A program made the translations under genes and the position numbers. A stretch of 64,000 nt of DNA from Magnetospirillum sp. (GTDB lineage: Bacteria > Pseudomonadota > Alphaproteobacteria > CACIAM-22H2). Under the pieces are notes generated by a model, which was not told where the DNA came from, searched no databases, and was given only the letters and a program-made list of their open reading frames with translations. Of this stretch, positions 37,099-44,914 are shown piece after piece. The stretch covers positions 1 to 64,000 of the forward strand of contig JAPZUA010000004.1 of the NCBI GenBank assembly GCA_027532905.1. The letters run 5' to 3'. Within the stretch, counting starts at the first letter, position 1. Every line of letters starts with the position of its first letter.

Positions 37099-38862
37099 AT
37101 GAAGCAGGTGCCCGGTATCAATTATCTCTGCCGCCGTGGGGCGGTTTACGTCTTCTATCGGCGCGTGCCCAAAGACCTCGTGGGCAAACCGGACATCACA
37201 CGCCCCGACAAGAAGCCGCTCGGACGTTTCTTCAAGCAGTCCCTCGATACGCCCGTTCTCGAGGAAGCAAAGCCGCGTGTGCGAGCCGAGGCAGACGCGT
37301 TTGACCGGCGTATGGACTACCTTCGCAAGGCGCATCACATCAAGCCAGTGGACAAGGTCTCACAGGATCAGGTGAACGCAATCGGTGCGGAGTGGCGGCG
37401 GGAAGTCTTGTGGAGCGTAGGGCGTGACCCCTTCTCCATCCGCGATGAAGCCGACCGGGATGCGAGGCCGTCCACACGCGACATCTTCGCCGACAGTTTG
37501 AGCGAGGCGGGGAACGAAGGGTTCCGCGCCGTTGCCCCGGAGGTGACGCAGCTTCTTGCCGATAGAGGGCTTTCCCTATCTTGGAAGTCCGACGAATTCC
37601 GCCGCCTTTGCGATGCCCTGATATCCGCTAAGCGAGAGGCTCTGACGCTGGTTGATCGCGTGCTTGCGCATGAGTCGCTCGACTTCGACAGGATCATCGA
37701 AGCTCCCACCGCCAAAGGCCCGATGTTCTCCGAGGTGTCCTCACGGTGGCTGACAGAAAAGGCGGCACGGCGCTGGGTACCGAAGACTGAACACGAGCAT
37801 CGCGTCTGGACAAAGCACTTCCAAACCGTGTGCGGTAACCGCCCCATCCCCGCTTACGCGAAAGCCGACGGGCGGGCATTCCGCGACGTGCTCGTCTCGT
37901 TGCCGAAGAACTGGACCAAGCACCCTGCACTTCGAGACCGTGGGGTCGCAGAGGCAGCAGAGGAGGCGCGGCGATTGAAGCTCCCGCCGATGAGTGACAA
38001 GAACATCAACAAACTTCTTGGCTATGTCAGTTCGTTTTGGTTGTGGGCGCGCAAGCAGTATGACGAGGTTACGGTCAATCCTTTCGAGGGGCTGAAGCTG
38101 GAGACGCGCCACGATGCCCGCGCCGAGCGTGACCCGTTCACGACTGCCGAACTGCAAGCGATCTTCAATGCACCACGCTTCACCGGGTGCGAAGGGCCGA
38201 ACCGCCTCAACGCTCCCGGCACCTATGTTCCCCGCGACAAGGGCGTCTATTGGGTGCCGCTCATTGCGTTGCTCACGGGCGCACGACTGGGTGAGATTGT
38301 GCAGTTCCGCACGCGGGATGTTCAGCAGATTGGTGACTATTGGGTCTTCAAAATTCATGCTGACGAAGACGACATGCGACTGAAGACGCCGCAGTCTGCG
38401 CGGTTCACCCCGGTCCATCCATTGCTGGTAGAGCTTGGGTTGCTCCAGTTCGTTGAGCAACAGGGCAAGGCGGGACGCGACCGGCTGTTTCCCGAGTTAA
38501 AGAAGGGAGAGGACGGTTACTACAGCTCCCCTTTCTCAAAGAGCTTCGCGCGTTGGCTGCGTATCCTTGAGATCAAGCGCAACAAGAACGCTTTCCATTC
38601 GTTCCGACACAACTTCGAGGACGCTTGCCGTGCGGCGGATATAAGCGCCAGGTCAAGCGATGCGCTTTTGGGTCACAAGGAGAGTGGGAGCAAGGCGCGC
38701 TATGGCGGATCGAGCCCGACGCCTCAGAAGCTCCAGCCACTCGTAGAAGCGATGGCGCGCATTCGGCACGAGGGCTTGCCCCTTGTCCACCTCAAGCACC
38801 GGCCACACGGAAAGCCGCTCGGCGAAGGAGCAAATGAAGGCGGCGCGCGGCGGGGTGACTAA
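37099..38862 (+). CDS. int: Tyrosine recombinase / site-specific integrase of the island
   Basis: From the ATG at 37099 the protein is about 587 residues; the frame is open further upstream. There is an N-terminal arm-binding-like head (YLCRRGAVYVFYRRVPKDL) and a core-binding region around EVSSRWLTEKAARRWVPKTE. The catalytic domain shows LLTGARLGEIVQF (first Arg), a central Lys region, HSFRHNFEDACR (HxxR), LLGHK (His) and the Tyr nucleophile in ARYGG. It integrates the island at tRNA-Ser. The stop overlaps the convergent gene at 38859. Its last 39 codons are echoed at 40750-40866. Confidence 0.92.
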   Translation: MKQVPGINYLCRRGAVYVFYRRVPKDLVGKPDITRPDKKPLGRFFKQSLDTPVLEEAKPRVRAEADAFDRRMDYLRKAHHIKPVDKVSQDQVNAIGAEWRREVLWSVGRDPFSIRDEADRDARPSTRDIFADSLSEAGNEGFRAVAPEVTQLLADRGLSLSWKSDEFRRLCDALISAKREALTLVDRVLAHESLDFDRIIEAPTAKGPMFSEVSSRWLTEKAARRWVPKTEHEHRVWTKHFQTVCGNRPIPAYAKADGRAFRDVLVSLPKNWTKHPALRDRGVAEAAEEARRLKLPPMSDKNINKLLGYVSSFWLWARKQYDEVTVNPFEGLKLETRHDARAERDPFTTAELQAIFNAPRFTGCEGPNRLNAPGTYVPRDKGVYWVPLIALLTGARLGEIVQFRTRDVQQIGDYWVFKIHADEDDMRLKTPQSARFTPVHPLLVELGLLQFVEQQGKAGRDRLFPELKKGEDGYYSSPFSKSFARWLRILEIKRNKNAFHSFRHNFEDACRAADISARSSDALLGHKESGSKARYGGSSPTPQKLQPLVEAMARIRHEGLPLVHLKHRPHGKPLGEGANEGGARRGD

Positions 38863-39659
38863 TTACCCGCCAACGGGCTTGCCTCTGGCGGTGTCATTTG
38901 AAACACCATCGCCTTTCCATATAGCGCGATGAGCTTTTCAAAGACACGTTTAGCGTTTTCTTCAAACTGATCTATCGCGATAACATCGCGCTTAATCAGC
39001 TCTTGGCAGATTGAGTGGTTACGAACCCAAATGTCCATGAGCGCGTTCATTGCACGGCATCTTTGGAAGTGCAGCTCTGACCCTTCAAGACGCTGAGTTT
39101 TGGCCCTCTGTACTGCCTCAACGAGACTCTCTCGACTTTTCTTTATATCGTGGATTAAGGCAATTATGTCCGGAACTTCGGTGGCGATACTCCCCTCCAC
39201 TCGCTCACTTAGGTCAAACGCGCACGGAAATTGATCGGCTAGCATGTCCCGTAGTCCTGCGTGGTGTCGAGCGTTGGCCAAGTTCTCTGCTAGTGGCACG
39301 AACGAAAACTCAAGTATCCAAGGCGGGCTAATGTGCCGCGGTAACGCGCGCCGGAGAAGTTGTCTGACTTTCTCTTCCGTATCTTGCCGATGCCACCAGC
39401 GTTGCAGCATGAACGATCCGACGGCAAGTAAGCCCGCCAAGAACGCACCACCGAAGCTTCCCGCCAGCGTGGCCCACGCCTGCACGCTTGCTGCCTTCTC
39501 AACGTCGTTGATTTGATCGATCAAGCTTTCGCTGCCAACCCATATGAGGCGGGCAAGTGACATCAGCATCCAAAGTGCCGGAAAAGTGACGGCATACCAG
39601 ATAGCCCATTTGATCAATTCGCGGGCTGGGGTGGTTTGCCAAAAGGTGGGTTTAGCCAT
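38859..39659 (-). CDS. Unrecognised two-helix membrane protein of the island
   Basis: A 266-residue protein with two N-terminal transmembrane helices: AIWYAVTFPALWMLMSLARLIWV and ATLAGSFGGAFLAGLLAVGSFML. A largely helical cytoplasmic domain of about 180 residues follows, with LRRALPRHISPPWILEF, LRDMLADQFPCAFD and a C-terminal coiled region. No enzyme motif is visible. The anchor-plus-soluble-domain layout occurs in many accessory and defence-linked proteins of mobile elements, but that function is not demonstrated. Its base composition is lower in GC than the core genes. Confidence 0.7.
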   Translation of the reverse strand: MAKPTFWQTTPARELIKWAIWYAVTFPALWMLMSLARLIWVGSESLIDQINDVEKAASVQAWATLAGSFGGAFLAGLLAVGSFMLQRWWHRQDTEEKVRQLLRRALPRHISPPWILEFSFVPLAENLANARHHAGLRDMLADQFPCAFDLSERVEGSIATEVPDIIALIHDIKKSRESLVEAVQRAKTQRLEGSELHFQRCRAMNALMDIWVRNHSICQELIKRDVIAIDQFEENAKRVFEKLIALYGKAMVFQMTPPEASPLAGN

Positions 39660-39775
39660 GAAGATAGCCTACCGATCCCGCCCCACTTCGTCCAACTGGG
39701 CAAATTTGGGGGCAATGAAAGGTAGTCGTGGACCTTAGCAACGACGAGACCCACACGACAGGCCAATGCTATTGC

Positions 39776-40423
39776 TCAAGCGTCTAGCCCCCATAGCTCA
39801 GGACGCCGGATATTGTCAGTTTCCAAGAAGTGCTCGTAATCAGCAAGCGCCTCTGCCGCGTCTCCTCTCGCTAGATTGATCCTTTGGAGTGCAGCCCGCC
39901 ATTCGTCGGGTGTTGCTGGGATCAAGTTTCGCTCACCGAGTAGCCCCCTAAGTTCTGGGGACATTTCATGCACCGCCACTGGCAACGACTTCCAAATCCT
40001 CACTGCATGATCGTAGACAAGGTATTTGCGCCAGGTCTTCCGGGTCTGTGAGAGCTGTTCATCGCTAAGACCGAGTTGCCTTAGTCGTTCATCAACCTGA
40101 CCCTTGAAAGCCATTTTGGACTTGTAGCCCATGCCGCCCATGCGCCCTTCCCCAGCTAGGACAGCCAAGATTACCTCTCCAAATGTTGCTGCCAGGCCTC
40201 GCAATTGCTCCAGAGTAGCGGTGGCTTGTGCCACTTGGCGTTCGAGACGGGCCTTCAGAGGGCCAATCGTAACCTCGACCAGCTCATCAGCTCTCAGAAG
40301 CATGGCGCATGCGAAGCCACCCACGACGACAAACGTGGCCACGGCAGTACCTAGGTAGATAGCTGCGGCTGGGGCGGCCAACAGCAGATAAATGCCGATA
40401 AGGATAGTTGCCCATTTCTTCAC
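39776..40423 (-). CDS. Unrecognised membrane-anchored protein of the island
   Basis: About 215 residues from a GTG at 40423 with AGGAG upstream; the frame is open to 40495. An N-terminal hydrophobic hairpin (ATILIGIYLLLAAPAAAIYLG, then AVATFVVVGGFACAMLL) precedes a coiled region LKARLERQVAQATATLEQLRGL. A soluble tail follows with TWRKYLVYDHAVRIWKSLP and ERNLIPATPDEWRAALQRI. I recognise no family. It is the second membrane protein in a row on this strand. Confidence 0.68.
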   Translation of the reverse strand: MKKWATILIGIYLLLAAPAAAIYLGTAVATFVVVGGFACAMLLRADELVEVTIGPLKARLERQVAQATATLEQLRGLAATFGEVILAVLAGEGRMGGMGYKSKMAFKGQVDERLRQLGLSDEQLSQTRKTWRKYLVYDHAVRIWKSLPVAVHEMSPELRGLLGERNLIPATPDEWRAALQRINLARGDAAEALADYEHFLETDNIRRPELWGLDA

Positions 40424-40545
40424 GCGGCGCTCCTGCCTGTTCCTTCGGTTGTGCTCGGGGGAGCATACCAAACCCGCCGCACATGTTCCGCTCAAATGAT
40501 GGAAACTCAGGAAGACAAGGGCGTAACGACCTAGGACCGGATAAG

Positions 40546-40588
40546 CCGCACCCCCTATAGAAAGAGGTATCCCTAGTAGGGGGTGCGG
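40546..40588. terminator. Perfect 12-bp inverted repeat, terminator- or operator-like
   Basis: CCGCACCCCCTA (40546-40557) and TAGGGGGTGCGG (40577-40588) are exact inverted copies separated by 19 bases. It begins 7 bases past the stop of the minus-strand fragment at 40595, the usual place for an intrinsic terminator, but neither side has a clear T-run. Confidence 0.5.
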
Positions 40589-40594
40589 ACTATC

Positions 40595-40748
40595 TCAGTC
40601 GTCCCGAATGAGCCGCACAAAGGTGCGGTCCTCGATCTTCCAAGGGGCCGCTTTGGTTGCTCTGTTCCGTGCCCTTGTGAAGGTGTCGCCCCCGACCCCT
40701 TCCAGCCCAAGGGCCTTCTTCAGCGCCTTGGCCCACACCTCGTTGACC
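40595..40748 (-). pseudogene. C-terminal fragment of an unidentified gene
   Basis: An open minus-strand frame encodes ASVNEVWAKALKKALGL, then DTFTRARNRATKAAPWKI and DRTFVRLIRDD before a TGA. It lacks a start and the rest of the protein. Its upstream end meets the integrase remnant exactly at 40748/40749, so it appears truncated by the same recombination. The composition and tidy ending look like the tail of a real gene; the family is not identified. Confidence 0.5.
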
Positions 40749-40749
40749 G

Positions 40750-40866
40750 ACGCCTCAGAAGCTCCAGCCGCTTGTGGAAGTGATGGCGCGCATTGGATAC
40801 GAAGGCTTATCCCTTGCCCACCTCAAGCACCGGCCGCCCGGAAATCCTTTCGGTGACGCATCGGCG
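40750..40866 (+). pseudogene. 3' remnant of a second island integrase
   Basis: The reading TPQKLQPLVEVMARIGYEGL, then AHLKHRPPGNPFGD, matches the C-terminus of the island integrase (positions from 38718) at 27 of 36 residues. Nothing upstream of 40749 belongs to an integrase. It is the tail of a related but diverged integrase left behind by recombination or by an earlier island occupying the same region. Confidence 0.8.
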
Positions 40867-40939
40867 GTCATGCAAATCTTATCGACTTTAGATACTTACT
40901 ATCTTAAGATTACAATAAATTCTTTACTGCGAGACAAAC

Positions 40940-41836
40940 ATGTCGGCACCTATAAGCCTCTACATCGCTCTCGAAACCGGCCGGAAGGCAGACCTTGAGG
41001 TCGTTGCGCGGACTTCGCTTGCATTCGCTGCGGCAGTGCGCGCTATCGCTGCCATTCACGACCCGTTTGCCGAGGTGCGTATAGAGCTAGTTAGCGCGCC
41101 GGAAGGTAGCATCCGTCTCAACGCTTTGATTGGGTGGCTCAAAGAGAAGACCGGCATTGAAGACGAAGCGACTTTAAAGGTAATCGTGATCTACTTTACT
41201 TTGTGGTTTGGCGATCATGTTGGGAGCTGGACGGTCGGCAAAATCATGGACTACCTGACCAATCAGAACGCTCAGCAGACAATTAGCCTTTCTGACACCG
41301 ATGTTCAGCGTATCGCGGATCGAGTAGCTGCGACGGTTGAGAAACGTGTAGCGGAGCCGCAGGTTCAACAGATTTACAGAGAGCTTGAGCGCGATACTGC
41401 GGTTTCTGGCGTTGGGTCTTCTCTTAGTCACAAGCAGAAACCGCTTCATATTGTGCCACGTTCGGAGTTTCAAGAACGTGGGCTCTCGACCGAACTAGTT
41501 GACGTGCCGGAGTTCAGTAGGCGCAAGACTATCAGTGACGAGCGAGTTCGTCTTATCAGCCCGGTCTTGCTACAGTCCGAAAGAAAGTGGAAATTCGCAG
41601 GGCGGACTGGTGCGTTTAGCGCGCCCGTCCTGGATAAAGAGTTCCTCGATAACTTGGTCCAGGGAAATGTAGGGGCGCCCTTGGCCGGTGGTATCGAGAT
41701 GGACATTGTTCTTCAGGTCGTCGAGGAATTCAAAGGCGGTGTTTGGACGATTGCAGAGAGGAACGTTCTAAGTGTAAGGCGCATTTATCCACCACCGATG
41801 CAGCACTCCTTCTTGCCGATTTCCCCGCCTCGATAG
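40940..41836 (+). CDS. Unrecognised protein of the island (298 aa)
   Basis: The protein begins MSAPISLYIALETGRKADLEVV. Its N-terminal half is helical (TSLAFAAAVRAIAAIHDPFAEVRIELVSAPEGSIRLNALIGWL). It then has one moderately hydrophobic segment, VIVIYFTLWFGDHVGSW, and DTDVQRIADRVAATVEKRVAEPQVQQIYRELERD-type helices. A C-terminal beta-rich region has WKFAGRTGAFSAPVLDKEFLDNLVQ. This split, a helical and membrane-proximal front with a globular back, recurs in uncharacterised proteins of islands. I cannot name a family. It is the only plus-strand cargo gene in the left half. Confidence 0.7.
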   Translation: MSAPISLYIALETGRKADLEVVARTSLAFAAAVRAIAAIHDPFAEVRIELVSAPEGSIRLNALIGWLKEKTGIEDEATLKVIVIYFTLWFGDHVGSWTVGKIMDYLTNQNAQQTISLSDTDVQRIADRVAATVEKRVAEPQVQQIYRELERDTAVSGVGSSLSHKQKPLHIVPRSEFQERGLSTELVDVPEFSRRKTISDERVRLISPVLLQSERKWKFAGRTGAFSAPVLDKEFLDNLVQGNVGAPLAGGIEMDIVLQVVEEFKGGVWTIAERNVLSVRRIYPPPMQHSFLPISPPR

Positions 41837-41841
41837 GGGCG

Positions 41842-41868
41842 CCCGCCCGAGGGGTGACCTCGGACGGG
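41842..41868 (+). terminator. Hairpin after the 40940-41836 gene
   Basis: CCCGCCCGAGG (41842-41852) pairs with CCTCGGACGGG (41858-41868), with one mismatch and a five-base loop. It begins 5 bases after the stop codon and is followed by TGTGGTGTT. It is probably a transcription terminator for the plus-strand gene. Confidence 0.6.
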
Positions 41869-41937
41869 TGTGGTGTTCAGTGTCGAACTGCAAATAATCC
41901 AAGTAGACCGGGCCGCTATGGCCCACTTTGTCGCCTC

Positions 41938-41958
41938 TGCTGTTCAAATTGAACAGCA
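41938..41958. repeat. 21-bp perfect palindrome between convergent genes
   Basis: TGCTGTTCAA-A-TTGAACAGCA has 10-bp perfect arms around one central base. It lies between the ends of two convergent genes (41836 and 41995). It could be a bidirectional terminator or a protein-binding site for an island protein such as the ParB-like product. Confidence 0.55.
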
Positions 41959-41994
41959 TGGGCAAGACAGTGCATCGCATCAGAGGGTTAGCGC

Positions 41995-42771
41995 CTAGAA
42001 GTCCTCAGGCTCCACCTCAATCCCCGTCCACTCCCCCCTCAGCTCCGCATCGAGCTGCCGCACCTCCTCGAGGATCGCCCGCCGCTCCTCGGGATCGACC
42101 ACGCCACGCACCGCCTTGCGGGCCGCCTCAAGGTGTCCGCGCGCGTCCTTGGGGAACAACGATGGTGGAACAAAGGGCCTTGGCGGTTCCACCCCAGCGC
42201 GGCGCTGCGTCTCGGGGTTCTTCATCTGCTCTGCCACTCTGGGGTAGCCCCGCTTGATCCATGTCCAGATGGTGGTATGTGCGGCGATACCCCCCAGCTC
42301 TTCGGCGATCTTGCGGGTGGACTTGGGTTGCCCCATCGCATTCCGATAGCGCTGCTGGCGCATGTAGAGCGCGAAGACCTTGCGCCTCTCGCGCGGCTTC
42401 ATCGGCAAGCCGTGCTTGAGGTTTGCCGTGGCGGCCGCAAAGCGCGCGTCCTTCTCGCTCATGTCTTCGATGGTTGCTGCGATGAACTCGAGGCCTCGCC
42501 CCTCTTCCCGGTCCTTGGTGAGGAAAGCACGCCGTTCCTGTGCTGCAAGACGGTGCCATCCATCGATGAGGAACAAAGCGCCGTTGATGCGAGCGAGGCG
42601 CACCGGCGGAAACACTGCACCAACGCGCATGGCGGTGGCGTACTCGTGGACCTTGCCGCCGTCGATCTTCGCGCGCACCTGAAAGCTTGCATCGGCGGTG
42701 ATAGCGGCAACGGCCACGGGGTGGACCTCAAGTCCCCCCGCAGTCCCCCGTAGTTCTGTCTGGTGTTCCAT
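41995..42771 (-). CDS. ParB/sulfiredoxin-fold protein
   Basis: From the ATG at 42771 (MEHQTELRG) the protein has 258 residues. The N-terminal ParB/Srx-like fold shows VHPVAVAAITADASFQVRAKID and the hallmark GWHRLAAQER after LFLIDG. A helix-turn-helix-like region follows: KSTRKIAEELGGIAAHTTIWTWIKRGYP. The C-terminal tail is acidic. Such proteins can bind DNA for partition, regulate transcription, or act as nucleases. It is the last gene of a minus-strand operon within the island. A partition or regulatory role is likelier here, because no ParA is visible. Confidence 0.78.
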   Translation of the reverse strand: MEHQTELRGTAGGLEVHPVAVAAITADASFQVRAKIDGGKVHEYATAMRVGAVFPPVRLARINGALFLIDGWHRLAAQERRAFLTKDREEGRGLEFIAATIEDMSEKDARFAAATANLKHGLPMKPRERRKVFALYMRQQRYRNAMGQPKSTRKIAEELGGIAAHTTIWTWIKRGYPRVAEQMKNPETQRRAGVEPPRPFVPPSLFPKDARGHLEAARKAVRGVVDPEERRAILEEVRQLDAELRGEWTGIEVEPEDF

Positions 42772-42823
42772 AGGTGTCGTGGTCCTGTGTCGTGGTTTGG
42801 TTGTTGAATGCGCCGCCGCCGCT

Positions 42824-43483
42824 CTAGTGCAGCTCGGCAAGGGCCGCCCGATAGCGCCCCTCAAGTCTCTCCTCGCGCACCGCCGCTGCCTTCACGGTGG
42901 CAACGATGCGCCCTGCGGTGGGGCCGATGGCGTCAAGCGTGCGGCTCGCGAGGAGCATCGCGGCGCGAACGGGAAAGTCGCGATAGACACCCCGCACCCG
43001 GTTGGCCTGCCGATCCCAGTAGGTTGCCACGTCAACGCGCCCGAGCTTTCGTAGGCACCGGGCGAGCTGGATGACGAACGCCCCGTCACCTTTGACGCGG
43101 TGTCCCTCGGTGTCCCGCAGGAGCACCAGGGCGGCGGCGACCTCGAGCACCGTGTCGAAGGGAGCCGCGTCGGCGATCTTCAGGAGCGCTCGAGCTGCCC
43201 TTAGGTCCATCTTATTGAAGGGCCGCCCACTCTCCGCCATCGCGACGGAGGCGCGTGCTTGTTCGCACAGGCGCTCCCACCGCTCCGCCGTGATCTTGAT
43301 GGCATCGTGGTTTGCCCAGCGTGCGATAACGGCGCGGGCCGCCGCACGATAGGGGCGAAGCTCGAGGCTCGACACGGGTGTCTGCTCGGGGTGGCCGTGC
43401 CGCCGCTTGCGGGCGACATGGTTTCGACAAAGGGGACCGATACGGCTACGCGCCGCACGGCACCCCTGAACTGAACAGGTCAT
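42824..43483 (-). CDS. Unrecognised protein with N-terminal Cys/His cluster
   Basis: A 219-residue protein. It starts MTCSVQGCRAARSRIGPLCRNH, with Cys3, Cys8, Cys19 and His22 as a likely zinc site, followed by a basic stretch RKRRHGHPEQ. The remainder is helical (AARAVIARWANHDAIKITAERWERL; LEVAAALVLLRDTEGHRVKGDGAFVIQLARCLRKLGR). The zinc head plus basic patch suggests nucleic-acid binding. It is upstream of the ParB-like gene by 52 bp, probably in one transcript. No family recognised. Confidence 0.68.
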   Translation of the reverse strand: MTCSVQGCRAARSRIGPLCRNHVARKRRHGHPEQTPVSSLELRPYRAAARAVIARWANHDAIKITAERWERLCEQARASVAMAESGRPFNKMDLRAARALLKIADAAPFDTVLEVAAALVLLRDTEGHRVKGDGAFVIQLARCLRKLGRVDVATYWDRQANRVRGVYRDFPVRAAMLLASRTLDAIGPTAGRIVATVKAAAVREERLEGRYRAALAELH

Positions 43484-43652
43484 GGGTGAGTTCCTTTCGG
43501 TGAGGCGGTGGCCGGGAGGTACCCCGGACAGACGCGCTAAATTTTAGGGACGGGAGATTTGGTGACGCGGATCGACGCAATCGCGTTGCGGTGGGCGCTG
43601 GCGGAGCAGCCTTGATCGAGCTGCCCCACCCGCCTCCGCCCTCGAGCAGCCT

Positions 43653-44198
43653 CTAGGTGGACTCCGCCGGGCGACTGCGGGCCGCTTTAAGCTCCGCTTC
43701 AAGCTCCGCCACGCGGTGGCGCAGTGCGAGGTTGCCTTCCCGCTGGATTGCCAGCTCGGTCGCGAGGAGACGAAGGCCGTGCCGCAGCTTCTTGCGTGCC
43801 CACAACGGGGCAGGCCCGTCCTTCAACGCGTCTAGGCAGTAGTTAAGATCGATCGTGCTGCGTCCCGCCAACTCCTTAAAAACGGCGCTGGCGTGGTTGC
43901 GTTCTGCGAATGCCTGCCGTAGCAGCTCGTCAGGGACGAACGTGAACGGCCTCGCCTTCATTGCTTCGTTCGTAGCCCGGAAACTGGCTACCTCGGCCGG
44001 GGACCACGCGTGGTCCCGGTTCCAAGTCTCGGCGTCGATGTGGTGTGTCTCGTAGTCGATTGCGCCGTCTTCGCTGATGAACGCTTCATTCCAGACGATC
44101 CCGTCGGGGAACTGGGCTGGATCGACAGTGCCTTGCTGGGGCGTGCGCTCACGCTTGTCCAGCATCGCGGCGATGGTGGGCAGAGTGGCCTTGCTCAT
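43653..44198 (-). CDS. Unrecognised protein with C-terminal coiled coil
   Basis: A 181-residue protein. The front half is polar with WNEAFISEDGAIDYETHHIDAETWNRDHAW, and the middle is helical. The C-terminus is a predicted coiled coil, ALRHRVAELEAELKAARSR. The start overlaps the stop of the gene at 44195 (ATGA), so they are coupled. No catalytic motif is visible. It is a possible replication or regulatory accessory protein of the island; function unknown. Confidence 0.68.
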   Translation of the reverse strand: MSKATLPTIAAMLDKRERTPQQGTVDPAQFPDGIVWNEAFISEDGAIDYETHHIDAETWNRDHAWSPAEVASFRATNEAMKARPFTFVPDELLRQAFAERNHASAVFKELAGRSTIDLNYCLDALKDGPAPLWARKKLRHGLRLLATELAIQREGNLALRHRVAELEAELKAARSRPAEST

Positions 44199-44524
44199 GT
44201 CCGCTGCCCTTCCCGTGCCGCGTCAGTCGCATCCGCCCACGGCGCGCCGCACTCCCCGGCAGACACCTGCGGTGCCCCAGCGGGGGCGCATCGGGCGAAC
44301 GCGGGCAGTGTCTCGAGGGCCTGCCGCACTGTCGCTGCGTCTCCGACGCTCACGAGCTGCGACATGCGGCGCGTGAGCTGGTCAATGGCGAAGCGGACGA
44401 AGACGGACTTGGGCACGGCGGCACCGATGGTGCGCGCGCCGGTGACGGTGAGCCATTCGAGTTGATCGAGGGCGCGGGGATCGAGCGAGAACCCGCGCGC
44501 GGTTGCGCTGGTGACGTGGGGCAT
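44195..44524 (-). CDS. Small unrecognised island protein (109 aa)
   Basis: From the ATG at 44524 with a GGAAGG ribosome site: MPHVTSATARGFSLDPRALDQ. It then has TIGAAVPKSVFVRFAIDQLTRRMSQLV, a helix with alternating charge typical of short ribbon-helix-helix or DNA-binding proteins, and a polar tail. It is the first gene of the minus-strand cargo operon. A role as operon regulator or excisionase is possible by size and position but not shown by motif. Confidence 0.65.
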   Translation of the reverse strand: MPHVTSATARGFSLDPRALDQLEWLTVTGARTIGAAVPKSVFVRFAIDQLTRRMSQLVSVGDAATVRQALETLPAFARCAPAGAPQVSAGECGAPWADATDAAREGQRT

Positions 44525-44571
44525 TGGTTGGCCTTCCAGTTGTGAGGTGTGTGGGGTGTGCAAAAAGAAAC

Positions 44572-44642
44572 GCCCGCCCATCCTCAACGCGTGCGGCACT
44601 CCCGAGGGGGCACCGGGACGGCACTGCGGAGGACGGGCGGGC
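44572..44642. repeat. Long inverted repeat in the leader of the cargo operon
   Basis: GCCCGCCCATCCTC (44572-44585) and GAGGACGGGCGGGC (44629-44642) are inverted copies with a single mismatch, separated by 43 bases. They lie 48 bases upstream of the first operon start at 44524, in the 270-base stretch between that gene and the tandem repeats. No open frame of note is here. Confidence 0.55.
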
Positions 44643-44710
44643 TGGTGGCGGACGGTGGCGGGCATAGGGAGCCACCCAACTTGATCGACCACGACGACGA
44701 CCAAGAAGGG

Positions 44711-44791
44711 GGGCTACACCGTCCCGAACGCATCGGCAGAAGAGTAGCCCCTAAGGTGCCCCCTAAGGTTCTACCTAATAGGGCTACACCG
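44711..44791. repeat. Direct and inverted GGGCTAC repeats
   Basis: GGGCTACACCG occurs at 44711-44721 and 44781-44791 as a direct repeat. Between them lies the inverted copy GTAGCCC at 44744-44750, and CCCCTAAGG occurs twice nearby. The arrangement sits directly beside the four 29-bp repeats, so the whole stretch 44,710-44,913 looks like a protein-binding or replication control region. Confidence 0.5.
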
Positions 44792-44797
44792 GGGGTG

Positions 44798-44913
44798 GGC
44801 TTAAGTGCGGGTTAATTGGCGGTGTTGGCTATAGTGCGGGGCAATTGGCTTGCTCGGCTATAGTGCGTCCAAATTGGGTGCCTAGGCTCAAGTGAGGGTT
44901 AATTGGGGCGACG
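44798..44913. repeat. Four tandem 29-bp repeats (iteron-like)
   Basis: Units start at exactly 44798, 44827, 44856 and 44885. The shared core is GGCTxxAGTGCGGGxxAATTGG, with units 1 and 4 (GGTTAATTGG) most alike and units 2 and 3 sharing GGCTATAGTGCG. A constant 29-bp period means the cores lie on nearly the same helix face. The block ends one base before the serine recombinase stop. Candidate roles are iterons of a replication origin, or a recombinase/regulator binding array. Confidence 0.82.
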
Positions 44914-44914
44914 G

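Noticed and set aside
44798-44913. CRISPR array interpretation of the 29-bp tandem repeats
   Set aside because: The repeats abut with no unique spacers and there are no cas genes; the pattern is of contiguous iteron-like units.
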